44,099 nucleotides of DNA from Saccoglossus kowalevskii (GCF_000003605.2 NW_003150758.1:234752-278850), one strand, 5' to 3'; counted from the stretch's first letter, positions 12,400 to 25,040 are shown. Numbers and translations are program-made. The notes: generated from the sequence alone by a model not told the origin.

Positions 12400-13360
12400 A
12401 TTACGCGTACCTATTAGATTTGATAGTGCTGAAGTTGTGAATATTTCGGTTGAAGCATATCCAAAATAATAATTTGCAGGTGGATTTGAAATATGCAAAG
12501 TGCGAAGTTCGAGATCAATCACTGTAATTTCTTGGCAACTTGAATTCTAAAAGTGTTGCTTGTAAATCAGTGTCCCTGGGACAAATTCAATAACCATAGT
12601 GGGCTGTTCCAATCACGTTATACTTGGTCACTTTACACATGGAGGTTTTTTCACAGACAACTCTGTGAAGGTCAATAATCTATAATAATCATTTGTTTGT
12701 GGCATGTCCCTGAAATGGAAAAATGACTAATTAAACAGACTATTGATAATAGTATTAAAGACAATGGTTGCCCTAATAAGGGATGAAAAGATAATTACGT
12801 AATCATTGTGCTGTTGGCTTTCAAACAGGAAACATGAATACACTGCTCGGAAAGTATGCATTTTTCACAAGTATTATCAGTGGATATGCAAAATTATATT
12901 ATCGAAACTTGTGTGTTAGTTTCAAAAATAGCATTTCCGTGTAAACTGCGAAAACATGAACATTTCAAGACCAGTTATCACGTATGCGTCAAATTTGCCT
13001 TTGTTTTCTGAGACTGTTTTCTACATAAATATTTTAGCAAATTAGCTAACTCATTGTCTTCCAATGGGAAAGTCGCCCACCTTATTTTTGACGTGGACAG
13101 TATCTCAGTTTTGTGTTTCACTCTATTATGAAAAAATAACATAAAAATTTGGCACACTTTGACCGATAGTCTTCCTTGTACTTACTATATAACGAAAATT
13201 AGCGGGTCTGTGGTTGTTTACGTGGTCTCCACGTTGTGCCGATTTTTTACACGATTTTACTATTTCGGGAATTCTTAAGCAATAAAGCTTAAATAACATC
13301 ATAACTTTCAATACTATTACAAACCCACTAACGGCACTAGGATACTTTTCTGAGCAGAGT
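12400..13360. other. Foldback-element interior, right half, no gene recognised
   Basis: Unique AT-rich sequence between the poly-G run and the right arm. No transposase motif on either strand; the longest minus-strand frame (13126-13419) runs into the repeat array. Confidence 0.5.
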
Positions 13361-13361
13361 G

Positions 13362-14080
13362 TAATGAAACAATAATGGTATAATAATTTCACGATAACGT
13401 AATAATAATGTAAACACAATGAAAATAATGAAACAATAATGGTATAATAATTTCACGATAACGTAATAATAATGTAAACACAATGAAAATAATGAAACAA
13501 TAATGGTATAATAATTACACAATAACGTAATAATAATGTAAACACAATGAAACAATGAAATAATAATGGTATAATAATTTCACAATAATGAAAAAATAAT
13601 GTAAACACAATGAAATAATAATGGTACAATAATTTCACAATAATGATAAAATAATGTTAACACAATGAAAATAATGAAAAAATAATGGTATAATAATTTC
13701 ACAATAATGCTAAAATATTGTAAACACAATGAAATAATGAAATAATAATGGTATAATAATTTCACAATAGCGTAATAATAATGTAAACACAATGAAATAA
13801 TTTTCACAATAATGATAAAATAATGTAAACACAATGAGATAATGAAATAATAATGGTATAACAATTACACACTAATGATAAAATAATTTAAACACAATAA
13901 AATAATTAAATAATAATAGTATAATAATTACACAATAATGATAAAATAATTTAAACACAATAAAATAATGAAATAATAATGGTATAATAATTACACAATA
14001 ATGATAAAATAATTTAAACACAATAAAATAATGAAATAATAATGGTATAATAATTACACAATAATGATATAATATTAAAA
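13362..14080 (-). repeat. Right arm tandem array, about 11-12 units of about 63 bp, inverted relative to the left arm
   Basis: Units carrying GTAAACACAATGAAA and ATAATGGTATAATAATT recur throughout and are the reverse complement of the left-arm unit. The right array is about 200 bases longer than the left, so the arms have expanded or contracted independently. Several repetitive open frames on the minus strand here are by-products of the repeat. Confidence 0.9.
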
Positions 14081-14136
14081 TAATCATGAAGACATTATTA
14101 GAAAATAATTAATTTTGACACTAATCTCACCCCATA

Positions 14137-14142
14137 TCATAC
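14137..14142. repeat. Target-site duplication, right (TCATAC)
   Basis: Direct partner of 10706-10711. The sequences further outside the two copies do not match, which supports this as the insertion boundary. Confidence 0.7.
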
Positions 14143-15268
14143 ATGTATACATGCTCAAGAAACTGCATTCATCAATCTGAGTAAACTTTGATATACATTT
14201 ATAACAACATGACTTCTTTGTTAATTCAGGTCTTTGTATATTACTAGAACCTGGGTTTGTTTCACTATCACCACTATAATTCCCATCAAAATGTAGCCCT
14301 GACACCCCTCTGCAATTTCCACTGAGATTCGTAATAGTAAGACCTATTTATCCACTAGCCCTGACAACTGAAGCTATATTTAGACCACATGTGTCAATGT
14401 GCCTGGCCAAGATTTATAAACAGTAACTGCAAAGTGTTTTCACTGATCTTCAACTTTTTGACCAGGTATTTCAGTGATGGAATGCAATTTTTACAGTTTA
14501 ATGATATAATATACAACAACATTTGTGACCACTTTTTTTCAAGATTTCAGCGTTAATTTCTTATAAAACCAAACAAAAACCAGACTGTGGTCCAATGCAG
14601 ATCAAGGTCATGACATTTGCATGGCATAACTTTAATATTGATGATGTTTTTATGTCATCTACATTTTGTGATATATCTCCTACTGTGTGTGATTCAACCA
14701 CTGACATAAATCTATACGAAAACGTATGTCGCGGAGACCTAACATGTAACGACCGGAGATTCAAAAAAACGAATATAAAAAAACGCGAGTAAGTAGAGTT
14801 AGACACGCCATAATAACACGACTACAAATTGAGACTGTAAAATAAAGTATTAAACGCCATACTATTCACTGAATGCTGATGTGTATTGAACATGCAACAA
14901 TTTCTATTACTATCTCACTTATCTAGTTTCTTAACCACATTCTAGTACATGTATGTCTGATGCCCCCTTATTTTTTCACGTGTGTCTGCATACTCATTTC
15001 TGAAGCAATATTTGAATGACTTGAACGAATTAAGGTTATTGGCAAGATAAAAGAGTATTACATAAGAATTATGCAGGCGACTGTCTGATGGGAACACCCT
15101 TTTCTAGATTCGTGGTGAAATGCATGTTTTTATGTGCACTTACATATTTAGAATCTGTAACAGTTGAACACATGAATAGTAACTGAATGGAGATAAATAT
15201 TGTTTAAAGTTGATTGTGATATAACGAGGTTATAGGTCATGTATCTAACGCTTGACGAAAGACAGGAT
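14143..15268. other. Intergenic, no gene recognised
   Basis: AT-rich. Short complementary frames around 14561-14806 on both strands have no recognisable domain. Confidence 0.5.
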
Positions 15269-15272
15269 TTAA

Positions 15273-15430
15273 AGCGGGAGGGTCGTCACTTGCGCACGCG
15301 CGGGAATTGAGTCCCAAGCGACGATAACAACACACGCTAAAACGCAAAGACTCAGGGGTAGATGCTTGTTTTTTAAAACAATGACACGCTATGGCCATCT
15401 GGCGCATGCACAGGTGACGACTCCTCCGCT
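15273..15430. mobile_element. MITE copy 1, 158 bp, TTAA-flanked
   Basis: The ends AGCGGGAGG and CCTCCGCT are part of imperfect terminal inverted repeats of about 35 bases. TTAA lies immediately outside both ends (15269-15272 and 15431-15434). The internal sequence GGGAATTGAGTCCCAAGCG and the CACGCGCGGG motif recur in the second copy at 43532-43687. TTAA duplication is the hallmark of piggyBac-like and Kolobok-like elements, so this is most simply a non-autonomous derivative. No coding capacity. Confidence 0.8.
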
Positions 15431-15434
15431 TTAA

Positions 15435-16483
15435 ATTCGATAGTGCGGGAAATCTTAAATGAACATGAAGGTGTGATAGTGTGCTAAGTATTGTTGATGG
15501 ATTAAATACAAAGAAACATCTAGACCACGTGTTTTCTAACCAATCACATGTATTGTTCAGGATTCATAACCGATTATGAGTTGCTATCTATATTATTGCG
15601 TTTCTCGACTTCAAATTTAGGCATGTTTTATCGATATCGATTATATTGAAATTTATGTGTCACATATGTATTTTGCATAAATGTATTTATTCCTAGAGAG
15701 AATCGTTTGACATATGCTCAATTGTTGAATGACCATTACTCAATTGGCGCATTTAAACACACGGTTTGACGTGCATTAGTTAGTTAAGATCGATTCGCTA
15801 TTATTGTATTAAATAGACAAATATTTGTTCACGAGTATGTTTTGTTTGGATTTTAAAGCGTTCACATTTGAATGTATACTTACTATACGAAGCTATCATT
15901 TATTTGTTAATCAAATTTGACATTGTCGACTCCTGAATACTGCTAGCTGAAACCTCTGCTGTAGAATGGTATAGCCTAGGTGAAGTACGATAGCAATCGA
16001 ACCACGTTAGAGTTCGACGGCCCCTTTTCAATTGGTCATACTCACTATGTATTCTCCTTAACGTCTTTTGTGCTGTATCACACATTGCACGTTGAGCAGT
16101 GAGTGAGGCGCAGCAGTGTTTTATTCTGACACTTCACAAAGCAAACCATTTATGATATATAGCGTTTACGTCTACTAATACGTTGATGCATTTATATAAT
16201 GAAGACTATAACCAGTGTTGAAGTTAGTGTTTAATATAAAATAATTCTCACCGAATGTCAAATAAACGATTTCCACCCCAAAACAAGTGACAAATATCAT
16301 AGTTTGTACAAATTATTTTCTAATGGCGAGTCGAGAAAGAATAGTGATATATTACATTATGAATAAATTGTTAAAACCTACAGAGCGAAGTGATAATAGA
16401 GAACGATATTATCATTATGTGCACAAGTAAATTTGCAACTGAATATTAAAAACGTGGCATCTTTTTAGGAATATTGCTTGTTG
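15435..16483. other. Intergenic, no gene recognised
   Basis: AT-rich. A 61-codon minus-strand frame at 15900-16085 has unremarkable sequence and no family resemblance. Confidence 0.5.
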
Positions 16484-16655
16484 AATAATTATTATTATTA
16501 TTAAATCTTTATTGCAGGATATAAAGTGCAAAGTTTGTACATCCCATATTAAAAAAAAAATAAAAAAAAAACAACAACAAAAACAATAAATATAAACAAA
16601 GAGAAATAAACGAATATATAAAATAAAGACTTGATTAATAAATAAATTCATTGTT

Positions 16656-17228
16656 CTAGCGTAGCTGTGGCGTATGCATAAGTTTACGGTAAAGAACATA
16701 AAACTTCGAACATAAATGCGTGTTTGATGATAAAAGCACTGCAACCATTATATTATAACTTTTAGTTAGATGCGTATAGAGTGAAAAANNNNNNNNNNNN
16801 NNNNNNNNNNNNNNNNNNNNNNNNNNNNNNNNNNNNNNNNNNNNNNNNNNNNNNNNNNNNNNNNNNNNNNNNNNNNNNNNNNNNNNNNNNNNNNNNNNNN
16901 NNNNNNNNNNNNNNNNNNNNNNNNNNNNNNNNNNNNNNNNNNNNNNNNNNNNNNNNNNNNNNNNNNNNNNNNNNNNNNNNNNNNNNNNNNNNNNNNNNNN
17001 NNNNNNNNNNNNNNNNNNNNTGCAGCTAGAAAATGTTCGAAGCAATATATTGGCTCTGCCGTAGAATGATCGAATCTGTCGTTTTATGTTCTCATCATCC
17101 ATACAATTCTCAGTAACGACATATCCTAAATATACGTTCTTGTGCATAATTTTTAGCTTAGAGTCACCAAGATATACGGGTGGAATGAAACTGCTTCGAA
17201 GAGCACTCTTCCTTCGAATAAAATACAT
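16656..17228 (-). pseudogene. LINE reverse-transcriptase C-terminal fragment, interrupted by assembly gap
   Basis: The first 69 residues contain PPVYLGDSKLKIMHKNVYLG, then DDENIKRQIRSFYGRANIL and LLRTFSSC. This is the well-known block after the RT palm in invertebrate LINEs (YLG, then DD.DI.RQ.RS.Y.RAN.L.R.FS.C). The translation then enters the N run. After it comes FSLYTHLTKSYNIMVAVLL and a NTHLCSKF stretch, which matches the next conserved block (..AYN...R.LL.LPR.TSVS..FV). The frame is the same on both sides of the 232 N, so the gap length may be about right. It is a dead 5'-truncated copy whose product would have been the LINE polymerase. Confidence 0.75.
16789..17020. other. Assembly gap (232 N)
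   Basis: Unknown sequence inside the LINE fragment. The flanking RT blocks imply that the missing bases are mostly LINE coding sequence, so the gap probably comes from repeat collapse. Confidence 0.98.
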
Positions 17229-19404
17229 ACATTCAGACTGAGACTATTAGACATTCACCTCCAATAATAAAGTGTAACCCTAATTATCATCCATACACTC
17301 TCTAAAAGTGTTGAGCTTTTGTATAATCCCTGTTTGAGCTCCTAATAATCACATCGTTACTGTCAGCTATAAAACTCATGCTCACAAATAGTTTGCACTA
17401 AACATCTACAATTTTAATCTTTTGGTGCTGGGAATATCTCTCTTTTTAGGAAATATCTCTCTTTTTTATGCATTGTTATCTTAGAATATTGTATGAACTA
17501 TGTTCACCTCAGTATCATCAACACATTTGGACTATTTTATAGTTGAATGCACTTGCTGATACTTCGACAGCTGATGACAGTGCCAACTCAGTACTCACAA
17601 CCAGGCACTTTGCCTTGTTTTGATGTGGCATTACATTCATTACTCACTTCACGTTGTCAAGCCACTAAGTTAGCATCTTCTGAATATCACAAGGCAATAA
17701 AGACTTGTACCACGACAATTTGATGAAAAACTCTACAAAAAATGCACTAGTGTTAGCCTCATTGCCGTCAGTAGAAGAGTACATTTGCATGAACACAAAC
17801 GACTCTATTTAGTGCATGCTACGTAATGACGTTTACATCTGAAAAGCCATTCCCACAAAGCTCCATATGAAATAGGGCTGACTAGCAATACAAAGTCGTG
17901 GTTTGTTCCCAGTTTGGACAGCTTTCTCAATAGATAAGATAGAACTTTCATTCACCACTAAAATTCGCAAACTTTTTCAATAACGAGGTAATTAATAGTG
18001 GCGATTACTAATCTGCAGATGAAAAAACTGTAGTGATTTTAATTTGCATATAACAACAATTTAGGGTGATTACAAATTTGCATAGAGTCAGAAGGATTTA
18101 CTGAAATAAATACACAATCATAACAATGGGTTTACCGACAGTGGTAAATTAACACTACTATTTGAGCTTGTATTACTTCCCCGTACCATATAGATATGTA
18201 GAGTTGTATTTTATGTTAATTGGAAACAATTCGGGCTTGTGGATGTGATAATACATAATGCCCGCAATAGAAAAGTGTCTTTGTTTCTCACAATAATTTT
18301 CTCTCTCTCTGGCAATGAAATTGATGCCTGTTTGAACAATACTTTCTTTTTTGGGGATTGTAATATAAACTATAAAATTAAAATTCTTCTTTGTTTTCAA
18401 AAAGAACCCCTTCCTAAAAGTCTCACAATCATCATATATCGTATATTAAATCTAAGTTTTTAATGAACTACAAAAAATCTGCGGAACTATAATTTTTGTA
18501 TCAGAGTTTGCCATAAAGTGCTGTCAGTCATGTATTAAAAATGTTCTCAGTCAAACGTGAGTGGAAAAAAACCGAAACTCGAAAGCTCAAAAAACTTTCT
18601 TGTACACGTATAGGTGCAGTCAGATTAACGAAGAATTTCAGAAAGTACTGCAAATAGCAACAACCCAGTCTGAACAAAATTAGATCCTAGTTTAGGCTCT
18701 ATATTTTTCTCATTGTTTTTTAAATATGTTTTTATATGGTACTTTATTTTATTTTTAATTAATATGTATGCTGGCTGTTTAAAAAATAGTGATCGCTGAA
18801 ACGCACAATGATCTGACTCAATGCACATAGAAAATCTGTTCAAATCTCGTTTAAGCAACGATCAATTACAGATAGCTTTGTATACAGCTTCACATTTACC
18901 CATGCGAGAAAATGATTATCAAATATTTATATAAAAAAAAAATTGCGGCACATTGAAAGGCTTTGCTATTCATTTTTTAGAAAATTTTCTCAATCCAATT
19001 ATAAGTCAGCTACCGGAATACCAAGGAAGGTTTGTTCGACATGCCTGACAATTTCTCAATTGATTTTAAGGGTTCATTGACAAACGAACAGGCTTGAGAC
19101 ACTCACACTCGGTTATAGCTGTGGTTGCCTGACGTGTTTCAATGTTCATTGCACTTAATAATAGTGAACTGTTTTTCTCAATATTTTCAGTAAAAGCCAC
19201 CATTGTATTTGATTGTATTTGTGACCTGAAAAGGGGGTCTGTGATTGGTTGATTAATTCAGTCATAAGATATCTCATTGAAATCTCTTCATATATGCGTC
19301 GGTACAGATATATATTTATTATAAATAAAATAATAAAAATAAGATGCATGTAATAATAATATAAATTTCAAAAAGCAAAACAATATATCAAATTAAAAAA
19401 AAAT
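17229..19404. other. Intergenic, no gene recognised
   Basis: It may hold the decayed 5' part of the neighbouring LINE just above 17228. A short direct repeat of AATATCTCTCTTTTT lies at about 17433-17467. Otherwise AT-rich with short frames only. Confidence 0.5.
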
Positions 19405-21049
19405 ACTTGCTGAACTTTACATTGTTTGTATTTGCAGCACGCAAGAGATGTGATCAAATTTGAAGATCAGCGGTTTATTAATAAACACTGCTGGACATTT
19501 CTGTTAAACTATATAAAGCAGTGAAATGTTTGTAAATTTGGTGTGAATGTGACTGGGGACATAAAAACAGTTTCAAATGTATATAACAACTGTGTTTTAT
19601 AGATTGTAGCATAAGTCCCGACACTGCTGCTTGCAGCTATACATTTTAATATAGGCAAATGCCAAGTATGTACTTGTAAAACACTACACAAGACGCTTTT
19701 GTGAACGTTTTGTGTGACGTATGCATGGATCAATTGAATGACGTTTGGAGCATCTATCTGTCATGTGTCAAGGTTTTTATAAATATCACGTTTTTGAGAT
19801 TAATATATAATAACATGTTATAGGAGTCTTTGGTCTTCCACATTAGCAATGATTCTGGTGACTACACGGAAAATATAGAATGTATTTTTCCAATATAGAA
19901 AATATAGAATGTATAATTCATTACAAATGATGTTTAATGTTTGCTAGTAACCACATAACATGTCGCATTTTAAGTAATGGTAAGTTAACTGCAAAGTTAG
20001 GGGAAGAGAGTTCATAGTTGGAAATACAAGCCACGTGGTACGTTGTCGGAATAATCTGTAGATACAATTACACGTGAGTCAGAAAGGTGATAATTTATAA
20101 GCACGTTCCTGACAAGCAGGTGGTATTAGTTAAATGTATAAGCAAGGACGTAGAGAAATGTATGTAGTCTTTGAACAATGTTACGAGGATATGCTTTATA
20201 GCTGGGTGGAGCTCGAAATAATTAAACATGACCAAATTGTTCTTCAGTGGGATGCATCAATGAAGGTCAAATAGTCCGTAATCGCATATTAGTACGCTGT
20301 GACTGCCACGGTAATTCAAGATAAGGTTACTGCGTCCTAGCTGACAGTCGAACTTATCCTTTTGAAAATAGCTCGTTACTGCAATCCGACCATCTGGTGT
20401 CCGTTTTCATGAAATAACCCAAAGGACGATTATGCCATTGTGCGTTTTGAACACGTATCAATTTCGTCTTCAGCTAAAAATGAGACAAATCTTGCAGTAA
20501 GTCAATACTAACAAAGCAGACAATTACTGGGGTCATAAAATCCATCGTGTAAATTACGTGGTAAAGGCAGTGAAGAATAAATGGTTTGATTGGAAAGCCG
20601 AATTTCATCGAATTCTTCACTAGTGTTATGGAATTCTAAAGCATACTGGTTATGTCGATGGATTCAACATTAGGAGTGATATATCGTACCGACTGTACAG
20701 ACAAGATTAGTCTATTACGTCACAGCGTCAGGAAATGTAGACAATAATCTGGTTTTGTTAATCTGTCTCAAGATATTTGTTAATGACTAGTGCGTTTTAA
20801 TTGCTGCTATATGCGAATACGCCTGCAATTTAATATTCGAGCAGCGAATCTCTTACAAAACCATTTGGCACGCATCTAAAATCGCTGAATATTTCATACA
20901 TCGCTGCATAATTATTTACAAAATGTGGTGAAGTTGGATAGCTGTTGTTCACACAGTGTCTATTATCATAATGTAAATAATTATAACTTATTTTTTGTTC
21001 ATAAACAGAATTAAAGCCAATTTTCGAAAGATAATGATATTTGCTGATA
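19405..21049. repeat. Tandem duplication, unit 1 (about 1.65 kb)
   Basis: It begins near TGCTGAAC..TACATTGTTTGTAT and ends near AATTAAAGCCAATTTTCGAAAG. The same landmarks recur in the same order in 21050-23150, among them GATTGTAGCATAAGTCC, GACGTTTGGAGCATCTATCT, CAAGCCACGTGGTACGTTGT, CCATCTGGTGTCCGTTTTCA and ATTCGAGNAGCGAATCTCTT. By eye most of the length matches at roughly 90 percent identity. Confidence 0.85.
20501..20623 (+). pseudogene. Short coding-like remnant in duplication unit 1
   Basis: A 40-codon stop-free stretch ending in TAG at 20621-20623, containing GHKIHRVNYVVKAVKNKWFD and WKAEF. The VKNKWFxxKAE pattern is reminiscent of the linker between endonuclease and reverse transcriptase in LINEs. 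The match is short and was judged by eye. The same stretch is present in unit 2 with the frame mostly kept. Confidence 0.25.
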
Positions 21050-23150
21050 CATGCTGAACAATACATTGTTTGTATCTGCAGCACCTAAAAGATGTGATCA
21101 ACTTTGAGGATCAGTGTTTCATTCATAACCATTGCTTAACATTCCTGCTAAACTATAGAGCAGTGTAAAGTTCGTAACCTAAAGAGTGTCAGTAATTCAG
21201 ACCATTATGTTCTTAGACCTTAAAACACTGACTGTGGGTGGTGAAGTCAAATTGTGTTTGATATGCTAATTAGATATAAATTAGGGTCAATATAATGTGT
21301 AGGCTCGACACTGTAGAAATTTTCATGTAGATTAGACCATAGACCACCTTGCATTTTGAACAATACCTTTGCTGTAAGATGTACACTGACATGAATTCTG
21401 GTGTGTCATGAATAACCTAATAACATAGATAAAGTGATGCATCGAACTGCTAATGATTTGAATAATTGAACATGACGTGGGTGTGATTGGGGACTTAACA
21501 ATAGTTTCAAATATATAGCAATACATAGTGTAATATAACAATTGTGTTATATAGATTGTAGCATAAGTCCTGACACTGCTGCTTGCAGCTATACATTTTA
21601 ATATAGGCAAATGCCAAGTATGTACTTGTAAAACACTACAAATACGCTTTTGTGAACTTTATGTGTGAAATATGCATGGTTCAATTGAATGACGTTTGGA
21701 GCATCTATCTGTCATGTGTCAAGGTTTTTTAAATATCACGTTTGTAAGATACAGATTAATATATAATAACATGTTATAGGTGTGTTTGTTCTTCCATATT
21801 AGCAATATGATTCTGGTGACCACATGGAAAATATAGAATGTATTTTTCTAATATAGAAAGTATAGAATGTATAATTCATAAACATTTAAGTGCTAATGTA
21901 TAATGTTTGCTAGTAACCACATGACATGTCGCGTTTTGAGACCCAGTGTCCCAAACATAAAAGTAATTTAACTGCACAGTTAGGGGAAGAGAGTTCATAG
22001 TTGGAAATACAAGCCACGTGGTACGTTGTCGGAATAGTCTGTATATACAATTACACGTGAGTCAGAAAGGTGGTAATTTACAAGCACGTACCTGACAAGC
22101 AGGTGGTATTAGTTAAATTTATAAGCAAGGACGTAAAGAAATGTATGTAGTCTTGAACAATGTTACGAGGATATGCTTTATAGCTGGGTGGAGCTCGAAA
22201 TTATTAATAAAATTGTTCGTTTTTCAGTGGAATGAAGGTCAAATATCTCGTAATCGTATATTAATACGCTGTGACTGCCACGGTAATTCAAGATGAGGTT
22301 ACTGCGTCCTAGATGACAGTCGAACTTATCTTTTTGAAAATAGGTCGTTACTGCAATCCGACCATCTGGTGTCCGTTTTCATGAAATAACCCAAAGGACG
22401 ATTATGTCGTGTGATTATAGAACTTTCGTCTTATTGCCATTGTGCGTTCTGAACATGTATCAATTTCGTCTCCAGCTACAAGTCAATACTAACAGAGAGG
22501 ACAATTACTGGGTTCATAAAATCCATCGTGTAAATTACGTGGTAAAGGCAGCCGTGAATAATTGGTTTGATTGGAAAGCCGATTGCATCGAATTCCTCAC
22601 CAGTTGATGTGGAATTCTAAAGCATACTGGTTATGTCGATGGATTCAACATTAGGGATGATATATCGTACCGACTGTACAGACAAGATTAGTCTATTACG
22701 TCACAGCGTCAGGAAAAGTAGGCAATAATCTGGTTTTGTTAATCTGTCTCAAGATGTTTGTTAATGACTAGTGAGTTTTTAATTGCCCCTATTTGAGAAT
22801 ACGCCTACAATTTAATATTCGAGTAGCGAATCTCTTACAAAAACAGTTGGTAAGCATTTAAATCGCTGCATTTTTTGGCAAAGTGAATGTGTGAAAAAAG
22901 GAAGGATCATGAACCTGATCCATTGACAATTTTTCAGTGCATATATACTGTCGTAAATTTGCAGTTTAAACAAAACAACACAAAACAAGTTTGACATTGT
23001 GCTTATTCATTACTTTTCTAAAGAGTATATTTGTCAGAATTGAAAAATGTGGTGACGTTGGATAGCTGTTGTTCACACACTGTCTAGTTTCTATAAGTCA
23101 ATAAGTTTAACCTATTTCTGAGCATAAAACAAAATTAAAGCCAATTTTCC
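21050..23150. repeat. Tandem duplication, unit 2 (about 2.1 kb, with two insertions)
   Basis: Direct copy of 19405-21049, starting immediately after it. It has extra sequence at about 21180-21475 (near 290 bases) and about 22875-23035 (near 150 bases), neither present in unit 1. It ends where AAATTAAAGCCAATTTTCC meets unrelated sequence. The head-to-tail arrangement without a spacer indicates a local duplication rather than two insertions. Confidence 0.85.
22404..22610 (+). pseudogene. Short coding-like remnant in duplication unit 2
   Basis: A 67-codon ATG frame. Its last 42 residues (from VNTNREDNYW) align with the remnant in unit 1 through HKIHRVNYVVKA..NNWFDWKA, then diverge because of a one-base indel. 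No domain can be named with confidence; a LINE linker region is one possibility. Both copies are too short and diverged to be a functional gene. Confidence 0.25.
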
Positions 23151-25040
23151 ATACATATTCTGTTCTGAGGGCATACCTTAGTAAAATAATTACTAATGGA
23201 ATTTAACCAAAAATTAAAACAATGTATTTTAGTCGTGGTTGAATGTGAAGTAGGTAATGTAAGTATGCGACAAACAATCTAAGAAGGAACTCATTATGTA
23301 CACTCAAATTGTTCCCAAATGTGCTGCGTAATTATTCGCTTTATGTATTTTGAAAATATGTATTGTCAAAAGTTATTAAATTCGTATTCTTTATTTAATT
23401 TGAAGGATTTTAATTGATAACAGTTTTATATTATTTTAGATTTCAAATGTTCATTACATGATATTTTTCACATATGTAGTCTGTACTGATTTTGTTTTAG
23501 CGATCACACATTTGCGCCGAACAAATAAACAATCTAAAATCACCAAATCAAGAGCCTGAAAAATCATATCCGCACAATTCCGTGTTAAAAATCATTAATC
23601 AGAATTGGATATAAACTCAAGGATCAAGAGTTGAAGCGTTTGGTCATTAATATTAAAAACGCCAGAAGGCGCACGGCACGAATTTAACATTGTTAATCGA
23701 CATTTGAAGACGAAACTCCCAGGCATATTGTGCACTACAAACGATACTATCCACAGATTATGTACGGATATCAACAGGAAATATATAAAGGCGGAGTATC
23801 AAGTTTATATATATAGTTAAATCTGTAACGAGCACCACGGAAGTTTCGCAATGTGACCAATCGTTAAGTTATTCTCCAAATGTATTGCACTTTTTTGCTG
23901 CAAGGCAAATTTCAGATTAGTGATGTTAATGGTTGTTAGGAAAGCATTTTATTTATTTTTCTGTAAATTAATTATTATGCCAAAGGCAATAACAACAATA
24001 GGCCCTTACATACACATCGATTAATCTAAATTCAATAGTAGAATAATTGAAATTGAATAATCGCGAAGCATTCTAAAAATATAATACACACAAGAATGTT
24101 ATATTGACCTCAAGGTTAAAACGAAGAAGTGATAATAAGTATTTGCAAAAACGTGAGCATATCCTACCAGTAGTACCCGCCATATATCAATCTAAGTAGA
24201 CAATTTTTGAAGGGACTTTCTACATACGGAACAAATGATGTTAAAACAATCAAAGATCATCTTCCTAGGTGTTTTGTTGTCACTAGCTAAAGGCATCTGT
24301 CATAGAAACTCCTGAATGTTGAGATGAGAAGTTGTTGACTACTAAGACTACCAGTAGTACGTTAAATAGATTGCTTTCTTACTTTTTAATCAAAGATGGA
24401 GACTTATATATATGCATGCTACAAATCAATTTCGGTAAATTTTTCATGGAACATGCTACAATTTGTATACTGTATTTGTGATACTGGAAGTACATATGCC
24501 AACAATTATGTAACAAAATGTTCAGGTTTATCAACACATCTAATAGCTGTTGTACCATGTAAATTGATACTAGAAACACGTCTTTTCTCAACAAAATGTA
24601 ATTATTATTATTTCTGGTAATATTAAAGGTAACGGATTTCTTGAAATTGAATTTGTATATAGTTAATGAGGTCACAGGACTGCTAATATTTTTATCCAGA
24701 TTCCTACATATGCACAATACACCAATCTCCATAAAGCAGACTCAATAAACAAATCAGGGTTAACCCGACTATCAGTAAGAACATTACATGCATTGCATGC
24801 ATACATATGAATCACATATCTAGTTCAAATTAATCTAAGCCCATTTTTCGTAAACTACAAATTCTTGTTATTTGTATAATTGGTAGAATCTATGTTGCTG
24901 ATAAGTAGAACACTTTCAGAGTTTTCTTAATCCAGCATGCCAATACTAAATCATAACGCAAAAATTTCAGGAGACATGCTATACTCGTTATTCGTAGTAT
25001 TGGTAGAGCATATATCTATCGCTTATGCTACAACAACATG
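23151..25040. other. Intergenic, no gene recognised
   Basis: AT-rich. An imperfect direct repeat (TTGTTATTTGTATAATTGGTAG and CTCGTTATTCGTAGTATTGGTAG, about 130 bases apart) lies at 24865-25010. The 117-codon minus frame at 24379-24732 looks like chance. Confidence 0.5.

Larger units (their letters stand above)
10712..14136. mobile_element. Foldback-type DNA element, 3.4 kb, with tandem-repeat inverted arms and 6-bp TSD
   Basis: The left end begins TATGGGGTGAGATTAGTG, and the reverse complement of the right end begins with the same 18 bases. About 60 bases at the two ends are nearly identical in opposite orientation. Each end runs inward into an array of a roughly 63-bp unit, the left on one strand and the right as its reverse complement. 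The direct repeat TCATAC flanks the element on both sides (10706-10711 and 14137-14142), as expected of a target-site duplication. The interior (about 11300-13360) is unique and has no recognisable transposase, so the copy is probably non-autonomous. Foldback elements of Drosophila and the TU elements of sea urchins share this architecture. The superfamily is not assigned: a 6-bp duplication is unusual, and the ends lack the AG/CT termini of Polintons. Confidence 0.8.
16484..17228 (-). mobile_element. 3' end of a non-LTR retrotransposon (LINE), minus strand, with AAT-type tail
   Basis: Reading leftward, the segment has a reverse-transcriptase C-terminal region, a stop, an A/T-rich 3' untranslated stretch with T-homopolymers, GGATGTACAAACTTTGCACT, an AATAAA-like ATAAAG, and a short AAT-repeat tail at about 16484-16503. 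Simple-repeat tails of this kind are usual for CR1-, L2- and RTE-like LINEs. The 5' part of the element is missing or decayed: stops appear just upstream of 17228. Confidence 0.7.

Noticed and set aside
24379-24732. 117-codon minus-strand frame
   Set aside because: Composition is that expected of AT-rich DNA, with no motif and no neighbouring signals.
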